Assembly (NCBI GenBank): GCA_038147195.1
Contig: JAYQTB010000004.1
Coordinates: 1,860,001-1,924,000, forward strand
Direction of reading: 5' to 3'
Source of the DNA: Eutrophocola salsuginis
Lineage (GTDB): Bacteria; Pseudomonadota; Gammaproteobacteria; Pseudomonadales; Pseudohongiellaceae
Length of the DNA stretch: 64,000 bases
Below the pieces are notes generated by a model, which was not told the DNA's origin, ran no database searches, and was given only the letters and a program-made list of their open reading frames with translations. Positions 11,115 to 19,984 of this stretch are shown one piece after another. How positions within the stretch are numbered: the first letter of the stretch is position 1; each line of letters starts with the position of its first letter. The position numbers were made by a program, and so were the translations under genes.

Positions 11115-12653
11115 CACAAGACACTCAGGAAGTTGACCAGGTCGGTCTTCTCCTGCTCCGTGTAGCGGATATTGAAACGGCGATCATAGAAATCCACCAC
11201 CTCGCGCAAGCGTGGCCGCCGATCCATTGACGAAGTAGGGTGCGCGCGCCGACAAGCCGCGGAACTGTTGTATGACGATGGCACCCACGTCTTCGCACTT
11301 GCCGGAGATCAGCGCCCGGCCAGGGTCCTGGGTGTAGATGGTGCGCCCGAGAAAGGCGTGCGGCGGCAGGTCTTCACGGCAGGTGATCTTGAACAGGGGC
11401 ATTTCGGGCAACGCTTCCGCCCACGGGCTTTCCGGCGGTTCCAGCGCCCAGGGATGGTTGGTGGTGCCCAGATCCATCCAGCCGTTGGCAGTATCCATGG
11501 CGGTCATGTGCATACCGTGGCAGGTGGAACAGGTACGCTTGATGGGATTGCCCAGGCCCACGGTATTGATGTGGGTGGCATCCTTGATCCAGAAGGTGCG
11601 ATAGAAGAACACGTCGTGGCCACGCTGCACGGATTCGCGGAAGGCGTTACGTGCAGCTTCTTCTTCAGTGTTGCCTGCTGGCAAGTCGGCCCACTTGTCT
11701 TCCATGGGGAAGACATAGCGCGTGGTATTGTTGCCGAGTACGCCGTCACTGCCGCGGGCCATGGCGTATGGCCCGATACCGGAAGGACCGCCCTCCTCGT
11801 TCAGGTTGCCGGCGCCGTTCGACCACGCCTGCGCACCGTACAACTGCAGCTCGAAGGCCTCGATCTGCGCCAGTTGCCCGGCATCCAGGGTGATGCCCAT
11901 GTGGTCTGCTGCTGCCGCGCTGGCTTGGGTCTTCGGTGTCACCACGCGCGCATCGGCCATCATGTTCATGTTCTGCGGCAGGCCGGTGTCGGGATTCACA
12001 GCGGACAACATCCCAGTCTTGCCGATGAAGGGCGACACGCCGAATTTCGACGAGGCGACATAGCGGATATTGATGGCCGGACGCGGCCGGCGATAGACAG
12101 AAACCTGGTGGTTGTCGCCATCGATGCCGTGGACCGGGTGCGTGTTGCAGCCGGTGGGATCGCGCACCACCTCGATATTGAATTCGGGTTCCGCATCAGC
12201 CGGTGGCCAGGGCAGTGCCACACGGATAAGGCCGCGCCCGAGTAACAGGGAATGGGAATCGGGATCACCCGCCGACAGGTGAGGGCAGTCCATGCCGTCG
12301 ACCGGGGCAAACAGCGGGTCGCTGCCATTGGTATCGACCCAGCGCTGCCTGATGGTGGCGACCGACAGTGACATGGCATCGGATGGCTGGTGACAGGTGA
12401 CGCAACCGCGCCCGTTGGTGCCAAGAGCCTCGAAGAAGGGATGCCCGTCGGTGACCAGGGTGCCTGAAGTATTGACCAGCCCGACACGACCCCAGTCGTT
12501 GGCATACTCGATATACGCCGGCAGTGGACGATCATCACCCGGCGCCCACCACAAGGCAGAACGGTCCTGTGCAGCGAGGTTACCGGCAAGCAGGAGCGGC
12601 ACGGTCAGGGAGAGCGCCGCGGCCGGGTTTAATAAAAGTTTTTTGATTTTCAT
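11114..12653 (-). CDS. Secreted dihaem c-type cytochrome, frameshift at C terminus
   Basis: An exported cytochrome of about 510 residues with two CxxCH motifs: CVTCH near residue 84 (GRGCVTCHQPSDAMS) and CSTCH near 374 (KRTCSTCHGMHMTAMD). This spacing resembles dihaem peroxidase or MauG-like layouts, but I see no safe family assignment. The ATG at 12653 follows AGAAGGA and opens the leader MKIKKLLLNPAAALSLTVPL. The open frame as written runs out at 11184. One base earlier in frame, near 11204, the natural end appears (EVVDFYDRRFNIRYTEQEK then TDLVNFLSVL) and stops at 11114, overlapping the next start. I read this as a single indel in an otherwise sound gene. Confidence 0.72.
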
Positions 12654-12786
12654 CAGCGCATCCTTCTGCGGGTGCTTCATGTACCCCTTAATTTATAGCC
12701 TGTCCTGGTTCAGCGCCACCCCGGATTGCCAGGGTGGTGATAATTGCTGTTATGATGCGCAAAAACAATGACAGCACGACATCCGG

Positions 12787-13521
12787 ATGTCCTCGATTCC
12801 AACACTACGCACGACCCTGGCTGGCTGCCTCCTGCTGCTGTCGTTCTCGGTGCATGCCGCGGAAGCGACCGACCTCTCCGGCGTCTGGGTATCCGTACCC
12901 GCTGCGGGCAATGCCTGGGATACCGACGCATTACCGTTAACCGCCGCAGCCCGCTCCTTCCTCGGTGAATTCGAGCCCGCCCGCCGCGATTCCACCTTCT
13001 TCTGCATGCCCTACGGCACGCCGCGCAATACCCTGAACACCTCACCCGAACCCATCGAGATTCTGCAGACGCCCAACCAGGTCACCTTGCTGTTCGACCG
13101 CCTGGGTGACACGCGCCGCATCTTCACCGATGGCCGCGATTTTCCTGAAGACCCCATCCCGAGCTGGATGGGTTACTCCATCGGCACCTGGCAGGGCAAT
13201 GTCCTGCAGGTGGACACGATCGCCATGACGGCCGAAAGCATCCTGACCGATACAGGCCTGCCCCACAGCGAAGCCATGACCATGCGCGAGCGCTTCAGTC
13301 TCGTTACCCGTGACGGCGAGACGCTGCTCAAGGATGAGATCACGCTGACGGATGCGGAACATTATTCAACACCGCTGCAAACTGAACGCTGGTTCGTCCG
13401 CTCACCGCACACTCCCTTCTCCGAAGGCTCGGCCTTATGCCTGCAAAACCAGTGGCGCCAGCGCCTGGAGGCAATCAACCGGGAACTGTACCGCGACCTC
13501 CAGGGGGAGAGCGCGCCATGA
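12787..13521 (+). CDS. Secreted protein, unnamed C-P-G-R/WMG superfamily (member 2)
   Basis: 244 residues. The signal peptide ends near HAAE. The mature part opens DLSGVWVSVPAAG and then shows the superfamily's cysteine motif (FFCMPYGTPRNTL), an RRIFTDGRDFPEDP turn, SWMGYSIGTWQGNVLQVDT, a strand with MRERFSLVTRDG and a second cysteine near the end (SALCLQNQW). Function unknown. It is divergent from the cytochrome at 12653, with 133 bases between the two starts. Its stop overlaps the next start (ATGA at 13518), so the two are translationally coupled. Confidence 0.8.
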   Translation: MSSIPTLRTTLAGCLLLLSFSVHAAEATDLSGVWVSVPAAGNAWDTDALPLTAAARSFLGEFEPARRDSTFFCMPYGTPRNTLNTSPEPIEILQTPNQVTLLFDRLGDTRRIFTDGRDFPEDPIPSWMGYSIGTWQGNVLQVDTIAMTAESILTDTGLPHSEAMTMRERFSLVTRDGETLLKDEITLTDAEHYSTPLQTERWFVRSPHTPFSEGSALCLQNQWRQRLEAINRELYRDLQGESAP

Positions 13522-14240
13522 AGTTAAAGCCTGGATTGATTGTTCTTGCCGCGCTCGCGTTCATTGGCCGTGCTGCAATTGCGGCCGAAGCATCGTTTGA
13601 CATGACCGGCGTGTGGATGCCCACCGCCATCGGCCCTGATGGCGAAAGAACCCAGGTGTACCCCGACGGTATCCCGTACCTGCCCGAAACCGACGCCGCT
13701 CGCGCGGCGTTCGAGGCCAATTACAACCCGGTGGTGGATGATCCTTCCCGCAGTTGCCTGCCCTACGGCATGCCGCGACAGATGCTCGTGCGCGCCCAGT
13801 ACCCGACTGAAATCATCCAGACCGGCGACCGACTCACCATGGTGGTGGAACTGCACAATGATGTCCGGCGAATTTACCTCGACGGGAGGCAACGCCAGGA
13901 TGGCCAGCTTCCCAGCTACATGGGTTTTTCCACCGGTCACTGGGAAGGCGATACACTGGTGATCGAAACCACCGACATCCGTGCCAACGGCTTTCCCAAT
14001 CCGCAGAGTGACAAGTTAAAGGTGACCGAGCGCATACGCATGGTGGACGGTGGCGATGTGGGTGACATGCTCGAATTCAGCATGACCATCGACGACCCGG
14101 CATATTATTCGCGCCCGTTCACGGCCATCAATTACTTCCGCCAGTATCCCGGCCTGGAAATGGGGGAGTATTTCTGCAGCGAGGACCTGTGGCGGCAGAA
14201 CCTGGACGGCAAGACCGGCGAATACATTCCCTGGCGCTAA
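13518..14240 (+). CDS. Secreted protein, unnamed C-P-G-R/WMG superfamily (member 3)
   Basis: 240 residues from the ATG at 13518, chosen because it overlaps the previous stop and opens a signal peptide (MKLKPGLIVLAALAFIGRAAIAAE). The mature domain reads FDMTGVWMPTAIGP, then CLPYGMPRQMLV, RRIYLDGRQRQDG, SYMGFSTGHWEGDTLVIET, KLKVTERIRMVDGG, IDDPAYYSRPF and a late cysteine (EYFCSEDLW). It is a clear paralogue of the preceding gene, so a tandem duplication is likely. Function unknown. It is followed after 40 bases by a DUF6152 gene. Confidence 0.82.
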   Translation: MKLKPGLIVLAALAFIGRAAIAAEASFDMTGVWMPTAIGPDGERTQVYPDGIPYLPETDAARAAFEANYNPVVDDPSRSCLPYGMPRQMLVRAQYPTEIIQTGDRLTMVVELHNDVRRIYLDGRQRQDGQLPSYMGFSTGHWEGDTLVIETTDIRANGFPNPQSDKLKVTERIRMVDGGDVGDMLEFSMTIDDPAYYSRPFTAINYFRQYPGLEMGEYFCSEDLWRQNLDGKTGEYIPWR

Positions 14241-14280
14241 GACCAAAACGTAACGATCTACTGAGAGCGGTTAACCCACG

Positions 14281-14670
14281 ATGAAAATTTTCAGACTGTT
14301 TGTACTTGTCATAGTTTCCGCTGGTTTTGGCGTGAACGTTCTCGCGCACCACTCCACCGCCAACTTCAACTTCGATGACAATGCCCGGCAAACCATCAAT
14401 GGCGTGGTCACTTACTGGAGTTTCACCAACCCGCACTCTTTCGTCGACGTGGATGTCACCCAGGCCGATGGCACGGTGGTGTCATGGAAGATTTTTCTCA
14501 CCAGCCGCGTTGCCCTGCAGCGCTACGGCTGGCGCCCGAGCTCGCTGAATGCAGGCGACCAGGTAGAGATCGAGGGCTCCCCCGATTTCGAGAAGCCCAC
14601 CGAGATGTACCTACAGCGTATCGTGTTCCCCGACGGCAAGACCTGGAGCCGGGACGAGATCGCGCTCTAG
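14281..14670 (+). CDS. DUF6152 family secreted protein
   Basis: 129 residues. The signal peptide ends at AHHST, placing the family's paired histidines at the mature N terminus. The rest reads NGVVTYWSFTNPHSFVDVDV, then WKIFLTSRVALQRYGW and LNAGDQVEIEGSP. This short beta-rich layout, with an F-x-N-P-H-S core, is the DUF6152 pattern. Role unknown; the N-terminal HH and the NPH motif suggest metal binding, which is inference. It is the third cistron after two superfamily proteins, and the same association appears at 38.4, 41.4 and 47.8 kb. Its stop meets the convergent sulfatase stop. Confidence 0.82.
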   Translation: MKIFRLFVLVIVSAGFGVNVLAHHSTANFNFDDNARQTINGVVTYWSFTNPHSFVDVDVTQADGTVVSWKIFLTSRVALQRYGWRPSSLNAGDQVEIEGSPDFEKPTEMYLQRIVFPDGKTWSRDEIAL

Positions 14671-15485
14671 GCCGGGTCAGTCGTTCTCGGGCGCGACAGC
14701 CGCGCCGCCTTTTCCGCATTTACATCCGCCGTCCAGGCATCGAGCATTCCCCGCAGCCTTCGCACCTCCGCCTGCCCGGTGTTGGTGAGGTCGTTGCGTT
14801 CACCCGGGTCTTCGCGCACGTTGAACAGGAAGGCCGCATTCGGACTCTGCATGACCAGTTTCATGTCGCCGCTGCGCACCGCGGTGAACGTCGGCGAAGC
14901 GCGCCAGAACAATGTGCGCTCCACGACGGGTGACCGCCCTGTGACAATCGGCATGAGATCGATGCCTTCAGGCACGTAGCCCACCGGGAATTCGGCCCCG
15001 GCCAATGCCAGGATGGTGGCGGTGAAATCCATGGTAATGCCCACCTGCTCAGTCACCTGCCCGGCCGGAATCACACCAGGCCAGCGCATGATGGCTGGGA
15101 CCCGGATGCCGCCTTCCCACGCGGTGAATTTGCGATTGAACAGCGGCGCATTGCGCGCCAGCCACTCGCCGCCGTTGTCGTTGGTAAAGATGACAAGCGT
15201 ATTGTCGTCGAGACCGGCAGCGTCCAATGCGGCGAAAATTTCACCCATGCCCTGGTCCGCCCGCTCCAGCATGGCGACATAGGCTTCCCGCGTGCTGGTG
15301 CCCTGCTCATGGGGCTGCAGGTGCGCGGCGTTGCGAATCGCCACGGAAGGCATGTCCGGCACCTGGTAGGGCCAGTGGGCAGCATTGTACTGGACGGACA
15401 GGAAGAACGGCTCATCAGTATGGTCGTTGATATAGCGAATCGCCCGCTGCGTGATCAGGTCGGTCATGTAACCGTCTTCTGTCAT
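14667..15485 (-). pseudogene. N-terminally truncated sulfatase
   Basis: 272 residues corresponding to the C-terminal two thirds of a type I (formylglycine) sulfatase: MTEDGYMTDLITQRAIRYI, PFFLSVQYNAAHWPYQ, LVIFTNDNGGEWL, EGGIRVPAIMRWPG, then the C-terminal subdomain with GDMKLVMQ and FNVREDPGERNDL. The catalytic C-x-P-S-R segment and the first metal-binding aspartates, normally in the first 100-150 residues, are absent. The homologous frame extends slightly upstream (S-L-T-P-A-P before MTEDG) and then runs into the C terminus of the PQQ dehydrogenase. This points to a deletion that fused the two genes. It cannot be an active sulfatase as written. Confidence 0.8.
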
Positions 15486-17496
15486 TGGCGCCGGCGTGAG
15501 TGACTGACAACACGATGTACTGCTTGCCTTCGTGCATGAAGGTCATCGGCGATCCTGTCTGCCGTGCCGGCATCTCGATGCGACCTTCGATGTCCTCGCC
15601 GGTATCCTTGTCGTAGGCCCTAAGCAGCGCCACGGTTTCACCCTGGTCGTTGGTGTGCGTGGCGCCCTCCCCTGCAATCACCATGGTGCTGGTGGTGAGC
15701 GTGCCGATGAAGATGCGGCCGTAGGAACCGAGGCGGTCGATGCTGGGAACGCCGGCCAGCGCGGGATTGTTGCGAATCGCGTCTTCCGTCGTGCCATGGG
15801 TTTTCTGCCACAGGATATCGCCGGTGTTCATGTCGAACGCGGTGATGCGGTCATAGGGCGGCTTGATCAGGGGAATCGTGCCCTGCAGGAAGGTGCTGAC
15901 GCGGCGCGCACCCAGGCCGCCGGCCGGTGCCAGGTTGGGCGGCGGCGCCACGGTCTGTGGCGCACCGCCATCCGGGCCGCGATTGAACGGCTCCATGTCT
16001 TCCGGCGTGTTGACCAGTTCCATGAGCTGCGTGTGAGAGTGGATATAAAGGCGGTTGGTGACCGGGTCGAAACTGCCGCCTGGCCAATTGGCGCCGCCTA
16101 CGGCGTGGGGCAGCATCAGGGTGGCAAGCGGACCGCCGGGGCGTCCCACGGCCGGCGGAGTGAAGATCGGCCCGAGCTGGAACTGTTCGATGATCTGCTC
16201 CGCTTCGGCGCGCAGTGCCGGCGTCAGGTCGTTGAGGTCGTCCCGGCTCACGCCCTGCCGGTCAAACGGCAACGGCCAGGTCGGGAAGGGTTGGGTCGGG
16301 CTGGTTTCCTCAAAAGGCGCTTCCGATTGCGGCACGACGCGCTCCTCGATCGGCCAGATCGGTTCGCCGGTTTCGCGGTTGAGCACGTACAGGAAAGCCT
16401 GTTTGCTCGGTTGCGCCACGGCCTTAATGGTGCGACCGTCCATTTGCATGTCGAACAGGATGGGTGCGCAGGGCAGGTCCCAGTCCCACACGCCGTGGTG
16501 GACGAACTGGTAATGCCACTTGCGCTCACCGGTATTCACGTCGACGGCCACCAGCGATTCACCGAACAGGCCGTCGCCGGGCCGGTTGTAGCCGTTGTAA
16601 TCCGCCACCGGCATCTCCACCGGCAGGTAGACCAGGCCCAGTTCCGGGTCGGCACTTATCTGGGCCCACACACCGGCATTGCCGTTTTCCTCCGCCGTGC
16701 CGTTCCAGGTGTCGTAACCGAATTCGCCACGCAGGGGAATTGTGTGGAATATCCACAGGCGCTCGCCGGTGCGAATGTCATAGCCCCGCACATACCCTTT
16801 CGCGCTCCAGGTACTGCGCACGTCGCCGGTCGGCCGGTGTGCGGCACCAATGACGATGACATCCCCTACCACCAGGGGTGTGGCATTGAGGCCGATGCCG
16901 GGATCGAGCGGGTCGAGGTCCTGGTCGAAATTCTGTTTCAGGTCGACCGCGCCGTTGTCGCCGAAACTTTCGATTTTCTCGCCGGTATTGGCATCGAGGG
17001 CGATCAGGCGGTAGCCGGGCGTAACATAGAGAATGCGCTGTTCGCTGCCGTCCGCACTTTGCCACCAGGACAGACCACGCCCCGCACCCGGTCGTGCGGC
17101 AACGACACCGCGCTCCCCTTCGTCTTCCCGGTGCATCCAGACCAGTTCACCGGTGGCAGGATCCATGGCAATGACTGACCGGCGCCAGCCGGCGGTGGTG
17201 TACAGCAGATTGTTGACGTACAGCGGCGTGGCACCGTAGAGACCGTCCGGGCGAGGGCCGAGGAAATCGGTGCGCAGGCTCCAGGCCACGCGCAGGTTTT
17301 TGAAATTGTCCGCGTTGATCTGGTCGAGGGGTGAATAGCGATGACTTGCCAGGTTGGAACCGTAGGTGGTCCATTCGCCGGCCGCCTGTTCGGGCGTGAT
17401 GACTGATTGCGCAATGGTGCTTGAAGTACAGCACAACAGAGAAAGGGCCAGCGCCGCCAGGCAAGTCTTGTTCTTTTTCTTGTTGAATCGTTCCAT
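15415..17496 (-). CDS. PQQ-dependent dehydrogenase (quinoprotein), C terminus replaced
   Basis: 693 residues, exported (leader with LAALALSLLCCTSSTIAQS). An eight-bladed PQQ propeller of the soluble or membrane glucose/alcohol dehydrogenase type: WTTYGSNLASHRYSPLDQIN at the start, tryptophan-docking repeats (VAIDPATGELVW-like: AMDPATGELVWMH, ALDANTGEKIESFG, AVDVNTGERKWHYQ, LNRETGEPIWP, AFDMNTGDILWQKT) and a late GSPMTFMHEGKQYIVLSV. Natural family members end about 20 residues after this motif. Here the frame runs into the sulfatase fragment and reads out-of-frame residues before stopping at 15415. It probably oxidises an alcohol, aldose or aldehyde in the periplasm and passes electrons to the cytochrome c encoded just upstream. 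Loss of the last strand could impair folding. Confidence 0.85.
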   Translation of the reverse strand: MERFNKKKNKTCLAALALSLLCCTSSTIAQSVITPEQAAGEWTTYGSNLASHRYSPLDQINADNFKNLRVAWSLRTDFLGPRPDGLYGATPLYVNNLLYTTAGWRRSVIAMDPATGELVWMHREDEGERGVVAARPGAGRGLSWWQSADGSEQRILYVTPGYRLIALDANTGEKIESFGDNGAVDLKQNFDQDLDPLDPGIGLNATPLVVGDVIVIGAAHRPTGDVRSTWSAKGYVRGYDIRTGERLWIFHTIPLRGEFGYDTWNGTAEENGNAGVWAQISADPELGLVYLPVEMPVADYNGYNRPGDGLFGESLVAVDVNTGERKWHYQFVHHGVWDWDLPCAPILFDMQMDGRTIKAVAQPSKQAFLYVLNRETGEPIWPIEERVVPQSEAPFEETSPTQPFPTWPLPFDRQGVSRDDLNDLTPALRAEAEQIIEQFQLGPIFTPPAVGRPGGPLATLMLPHAVGGANWPGGSFDPVTNRLYIHSHTQLMELVNTPEDMEPFNRGPDGGAPQTVAPPPNLAPAGGLGARRVSTFLQGTIPLIKPPYDRITAFDMNTGDILWQKTHGTTEDAIRNNPALAGVPSIDRLGSYGRIFIGTLTTSTMVIAGEGATHTNDQGETVALLRAYDKDTGEDIEGRIEMPARQTGSPMTFMHEGKQYIVLSVTHAGANDRRRLHDRPDHAAGDSLYQRPY

Positions 17497-17521
17497 CTCC
17501 CCTCCTGTGAATCACACCCCG

Positions 17522-17947
17522 TTACGGGATATCGAAAATCTGTGCCGACAATGTAGCCGGATCAGCAGACAGCACCACATTGCCGATGGGTGCGCCGTTG
17601 TACCAGAGCACGTAGGTCAGCGTGTCCACAAGTTCCTCGCGCGTCAATGTGCCCGGCTTGTCGGGCGGCATCGTGTTCATACGCTCGACCAGGTCGGCCA
17701 GCGGCAGGCCGCGCCAGTTGCTCGCGAATTGCGGGCCGGTCAGCGGCGGCGCCTGGTCGACACCCATCATCGACTCGCCATGGCAGGCCAGGCAGTGTGC
17801 GTAATAGAGTACCTGGCCGCGCACGGCCTGCGCTTCAGTATACACACCTTCCTGTAACGACTGCCCAAGGGTGCCGCCCACATGAAGCATTAACCAGGCG
17901 GTAACGAGCAGATGGCGTCTGTTCCTGTTGAACATGTGGGACGACAT
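17522..17947 (-). CDS. Exported monohaem cytochrome c
   Basis: 141 residues. After an N-terminal hydrophobic leader (LLVTAWLMLHVGGTLGQS) comes the haem motif HCLACHG at about residues 51-57. A typical class I fold follows: PPLTGPQFASNWRGL, then MNTMPPDKPG, providing the likely axial methionine near residue 90, then a C-terminal helix (ELVDTLTYVLWYNGAP). It lies 25 bases upstream of the PQQ dehydrogenase on the same strand and is its probable electron acceptor. The upstream MBL gene ends 7 bases before its start, so the three form one operon. Confidence 0.88.
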   Translation of the reverse strand: MSSHMFNRNRRHLLVTAWLMLHVGGTLGQSLQEGVYTEAQAVRGQVLYYAHCLACHGESMMGVDQAPPLTGPQFASNWRGLPLADLVERMNTMPPDKPGTLTREELVDTLTYVLWYNGAPIGNVVLSADPATLSAQIFDIP

Positions 17948-17954
17948 GTGTTGA

Positions 17955-18959
17955 TTATTGTTGTTCTGTAATGCGTGTGGCCAGGGCGCAGTCCTCGGCC
18001 ACCTCGAGAAAACGCAATACGGAGGCGTTGCCGATCACGAAAGGGTGCGGCATGGTCCTTTGCCTTTCCCGCAGCCGCGGGATCTTGTCGGTACTGCCGT
18101 CATAGGTCGGGTGATTGGACAGAATGATATCCGCTCCTGCACCACGGGCGATGCCCTGGAAATACACCGCCGATCGGGCATAGTCACCCAAACGCAAATC
18201 CCTGGGGTCGTCGGGTGAATCACGGAAATTGAAGGCCGTGCCGCCCCAGACGGCAGCCAGGTGTGGCGTGCCATTATCATGCACAGGCAGCAGTGTGGAC
18301 AGGGTGCCATGGGTATGGCCGGGGGTAAAAAATGTGCGCACGGTATGCTCGCCAAGGGTCAGGGCCATGCCGTCGGTGGCAATGATGTCACGTGTCGCCT
18401 TGACGGTTTCCCGGGCTGTTGCTTCGTAGAGATCCCAGTCGGCGGCCGACATGATGATCCGCGCACCAAGCTGCTGCAGGATGCCGGCGCCGCCGGAATG
18501 GTCGCCATGGGCATGGCTGATAATCACATAGCGGATCTCGGCGGGGTCGATGCCCAGTTTGCGCAGGCCATCTACCACCTCGGCCTCAACCGTGTTTTCG
18601 AAAATGGCATCTACGAGAATGATGCCTTCACTAGTGCGCAGGCCCCAGGATGAAAACGTGGATTGCCCGAGGTAAAAGAGATCATCAAAAACCTGCACCG
18701 GCTCCGTATACCAGTCGCGGTCCGGATCGTTAGTTGGCAGCGAGCCCGTCACTTCACCCACTGCTGGTGCCGCTTCCGCATAGTCAATAGGGCTGGCACA
18801 CAACTGCCGGAACAGGAAAACATGCTCGCTTCCCGCCGCGCTGCGGGCACGCTCCACCAGGACGAGCACATCCGTTTTTGCATCCTGTGCCAGCGACACT
18901 TGCGCAAGCAAGGTTGCCAGACAGGACATAAGCCAGGCTGTCAGCATTTTCATGATCAT
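17955..18959 (-). CDS. Exported metallo-beta-lactamase-fold hydrolase
   Basis: 334 residues. The start at 18959 (MIMKMLTAWLMSCLATLLAQVSLAQ) follows GGGGAAAA and opens a signal peptide. Zinc ligands are in place: HAHGDH at about 147-152, His in PGHTHGTL near 213 and His in SNHPTYD near 283. This is the subclass B3-like arrangement also used by many non-lactamase hydrolases. The segment FRQLCASPIDYAEAAPAVG and the ending RFLEVAEDCALA are typical of the environmental B3-like group. Antibiotic hydrolysis is possible but not shown. The position ahead of cytochrome c and PQQ dehydrogenase favours a catabolic ester or lactone substrate. Confidence 0.85.
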   Translation of the reverse strand: MIMKMLTAWLMSCLATLLAQVSLAQDAKTDVLVLVERARSAAGSEHVFLFRQLCASPIDYAEAAPAVGEVTGSLPTNDPDRDWYTEPVQVFDDLFYLGQSTFSSWGLRTSEGIILVDAIFENTVEAEVVDGLRKLGIDPAEIRYVIISHAHGDHSGGAGILQQLGARIIMSAADWDLYEATARETVKATRDIIATDGMALTLGEHTVRTFFTPGHTHGTLSTLLPVHDNGTPHLAAVWGGTAFNFRDSPDDPRDLRLGDYARSAVYFQGIARGAGADIILSNHPTYDGSTDKIPRLRERQRTMPHPFVIGNASVLRFLEVAEDCALATRITEQQ

Positions 18960-19117
18960 GATTTTTCCCCTTGCTGTAATACCGGGTAACGCCGCCCGTA
19001 TGGATCCCAGCGCACCTTTTGGATAGTGCTTGTGTTCTCCCGGGTTTGAAACCAATATTACCCGGGATATACAGACTTTCACAGAGAGCAGCCATCGATA
19101 GCTTCCAGGGAGATAAT

Positions 19118-19975
19118 ATGAAGACTCGATTCAAGATGACATACTGGATACTGGTCATTCTGGCCGTAACGGGCATTGCCCGGATTCAGGCGGCAGAAGG
19201 GGAAATCTTTAATACGGTAAAACTGAAACTGGCCCGCGGCGAGCAGGTGGTCGGCGGCACCGTTACCACGGCCGATATCGACATCTACTGCGCCATGGCC
19301 AATTCCGGTTTCGATTTCCTGTGGATCGAGATGCAGCACAGCCCCCTGACCTATTACCAGGTAGCGGCAATGATCCGCGCCTGCCCCGGCCCGGCTATTC
19401 CGTTCATCCGCGTGCCCTCAGACAGCGAGGGCGATATACAGAAAGCCACCGACATCGGCGCGCTGGGCATCATCGTGCCGCTGGTAGACAATGTGGAAAA
19501 AATCCAAAACGCCATTACCTTCGCCAAGTATCCGCCCATCGGCAAGCGCAGCCAGGGCGGTGGCCAGTACGGCGCCATCTGGGGCAGCCGCTACCGCGAA
19601 CTGGCCAATGACAACATCATGGTCGTGGCTATGATTGAAAATCCTGAAGGCGCCGCCATCGCCGAAAAGATTGCCGCTGTAGAACATGTGGATGTAGTGT
19701 TTGCCGCCAGCTCCGATATCGGTAGCTTCTCCGGCTACCGTCAGGGTGATCAGCAGTACGAGGCCATTGTTCAACAGATCAAGGATGCCACCCTGGGCGC
19801 TGGCAAATACCTGGCAGGCCCCTCCGCCTGGCAGGATACTCGCGACGGTTATACCTTTTTCCAGGCGCCGTCCGACTCCGGCCTGATCCGCATGGGGGCA
19901 CAGCAGGTGCTCCGGGGCAGCGCCAGTACCGGCCTGCCGCGCGGAGTTGCGCCTATCGAAGGCCAGGAAGACTGA
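19118..19975 (+). CDS. Exported HpcH/HpaI-type aldolase
   Basis: 285 residues from the ATG at 19118, which follows CCAGGGAGA. The first 25 residues (MKTRFKMTYWILVILAVTGIARIQA) form a signal peptide, unusual for a family that is mostly cytoplasmic. The barrel shows FDFLWIEMQHSPLTYY, IPFIRVPSDSEGDIQKATDIGALGIIVPLV, YPPIGKRSQGG and VAMIENPEGA, the last supplying metal-binding Glu, followed by DVVFAASSDIG. Family members cleave or form 2-keto-3-deoxy acids using a divalent metal and pyruvate. A periplasmic location would imply an extracellular keto-acid substrate or another reaction. The next gene begins 9 bases downstream. Confidence 0.85.
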   Translation: MKTRFKMTYWILVILAVTGIARIQAAEGEIFNTVKLKLARGEQVVGGTVTTADIDIYCAMANSGFDFLWIEMQHSPLTYYQVAAMIRACPGPAIPFIRVPSDSEGDIQKATDIGALGIIVPLVDNVEKIQNAITFAKYPPIGKRSQGGGQYGAIWGSRYRELANDNIMVVAMIENPEGAAIAEKIAAVEHVDVVFAASSDIGSFSGYRQGDQQYEAIVQQIKDATLGAGKYLAGPSAWQDTRDGYTFFQAPSDSGLIRMGAQQVLRGSASTGLPRGVAPIEGQED

Positions 19976-19984
19976 TTCTTTCCC

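Noticed and set aside
15532..17178. A long open frame of about 548 codons on the plus strand
   Set aside because: It is antisense to the PQQ dehydrogenase, has no recognisable domain or leader, and reflects high G+C third positions of the real gene.
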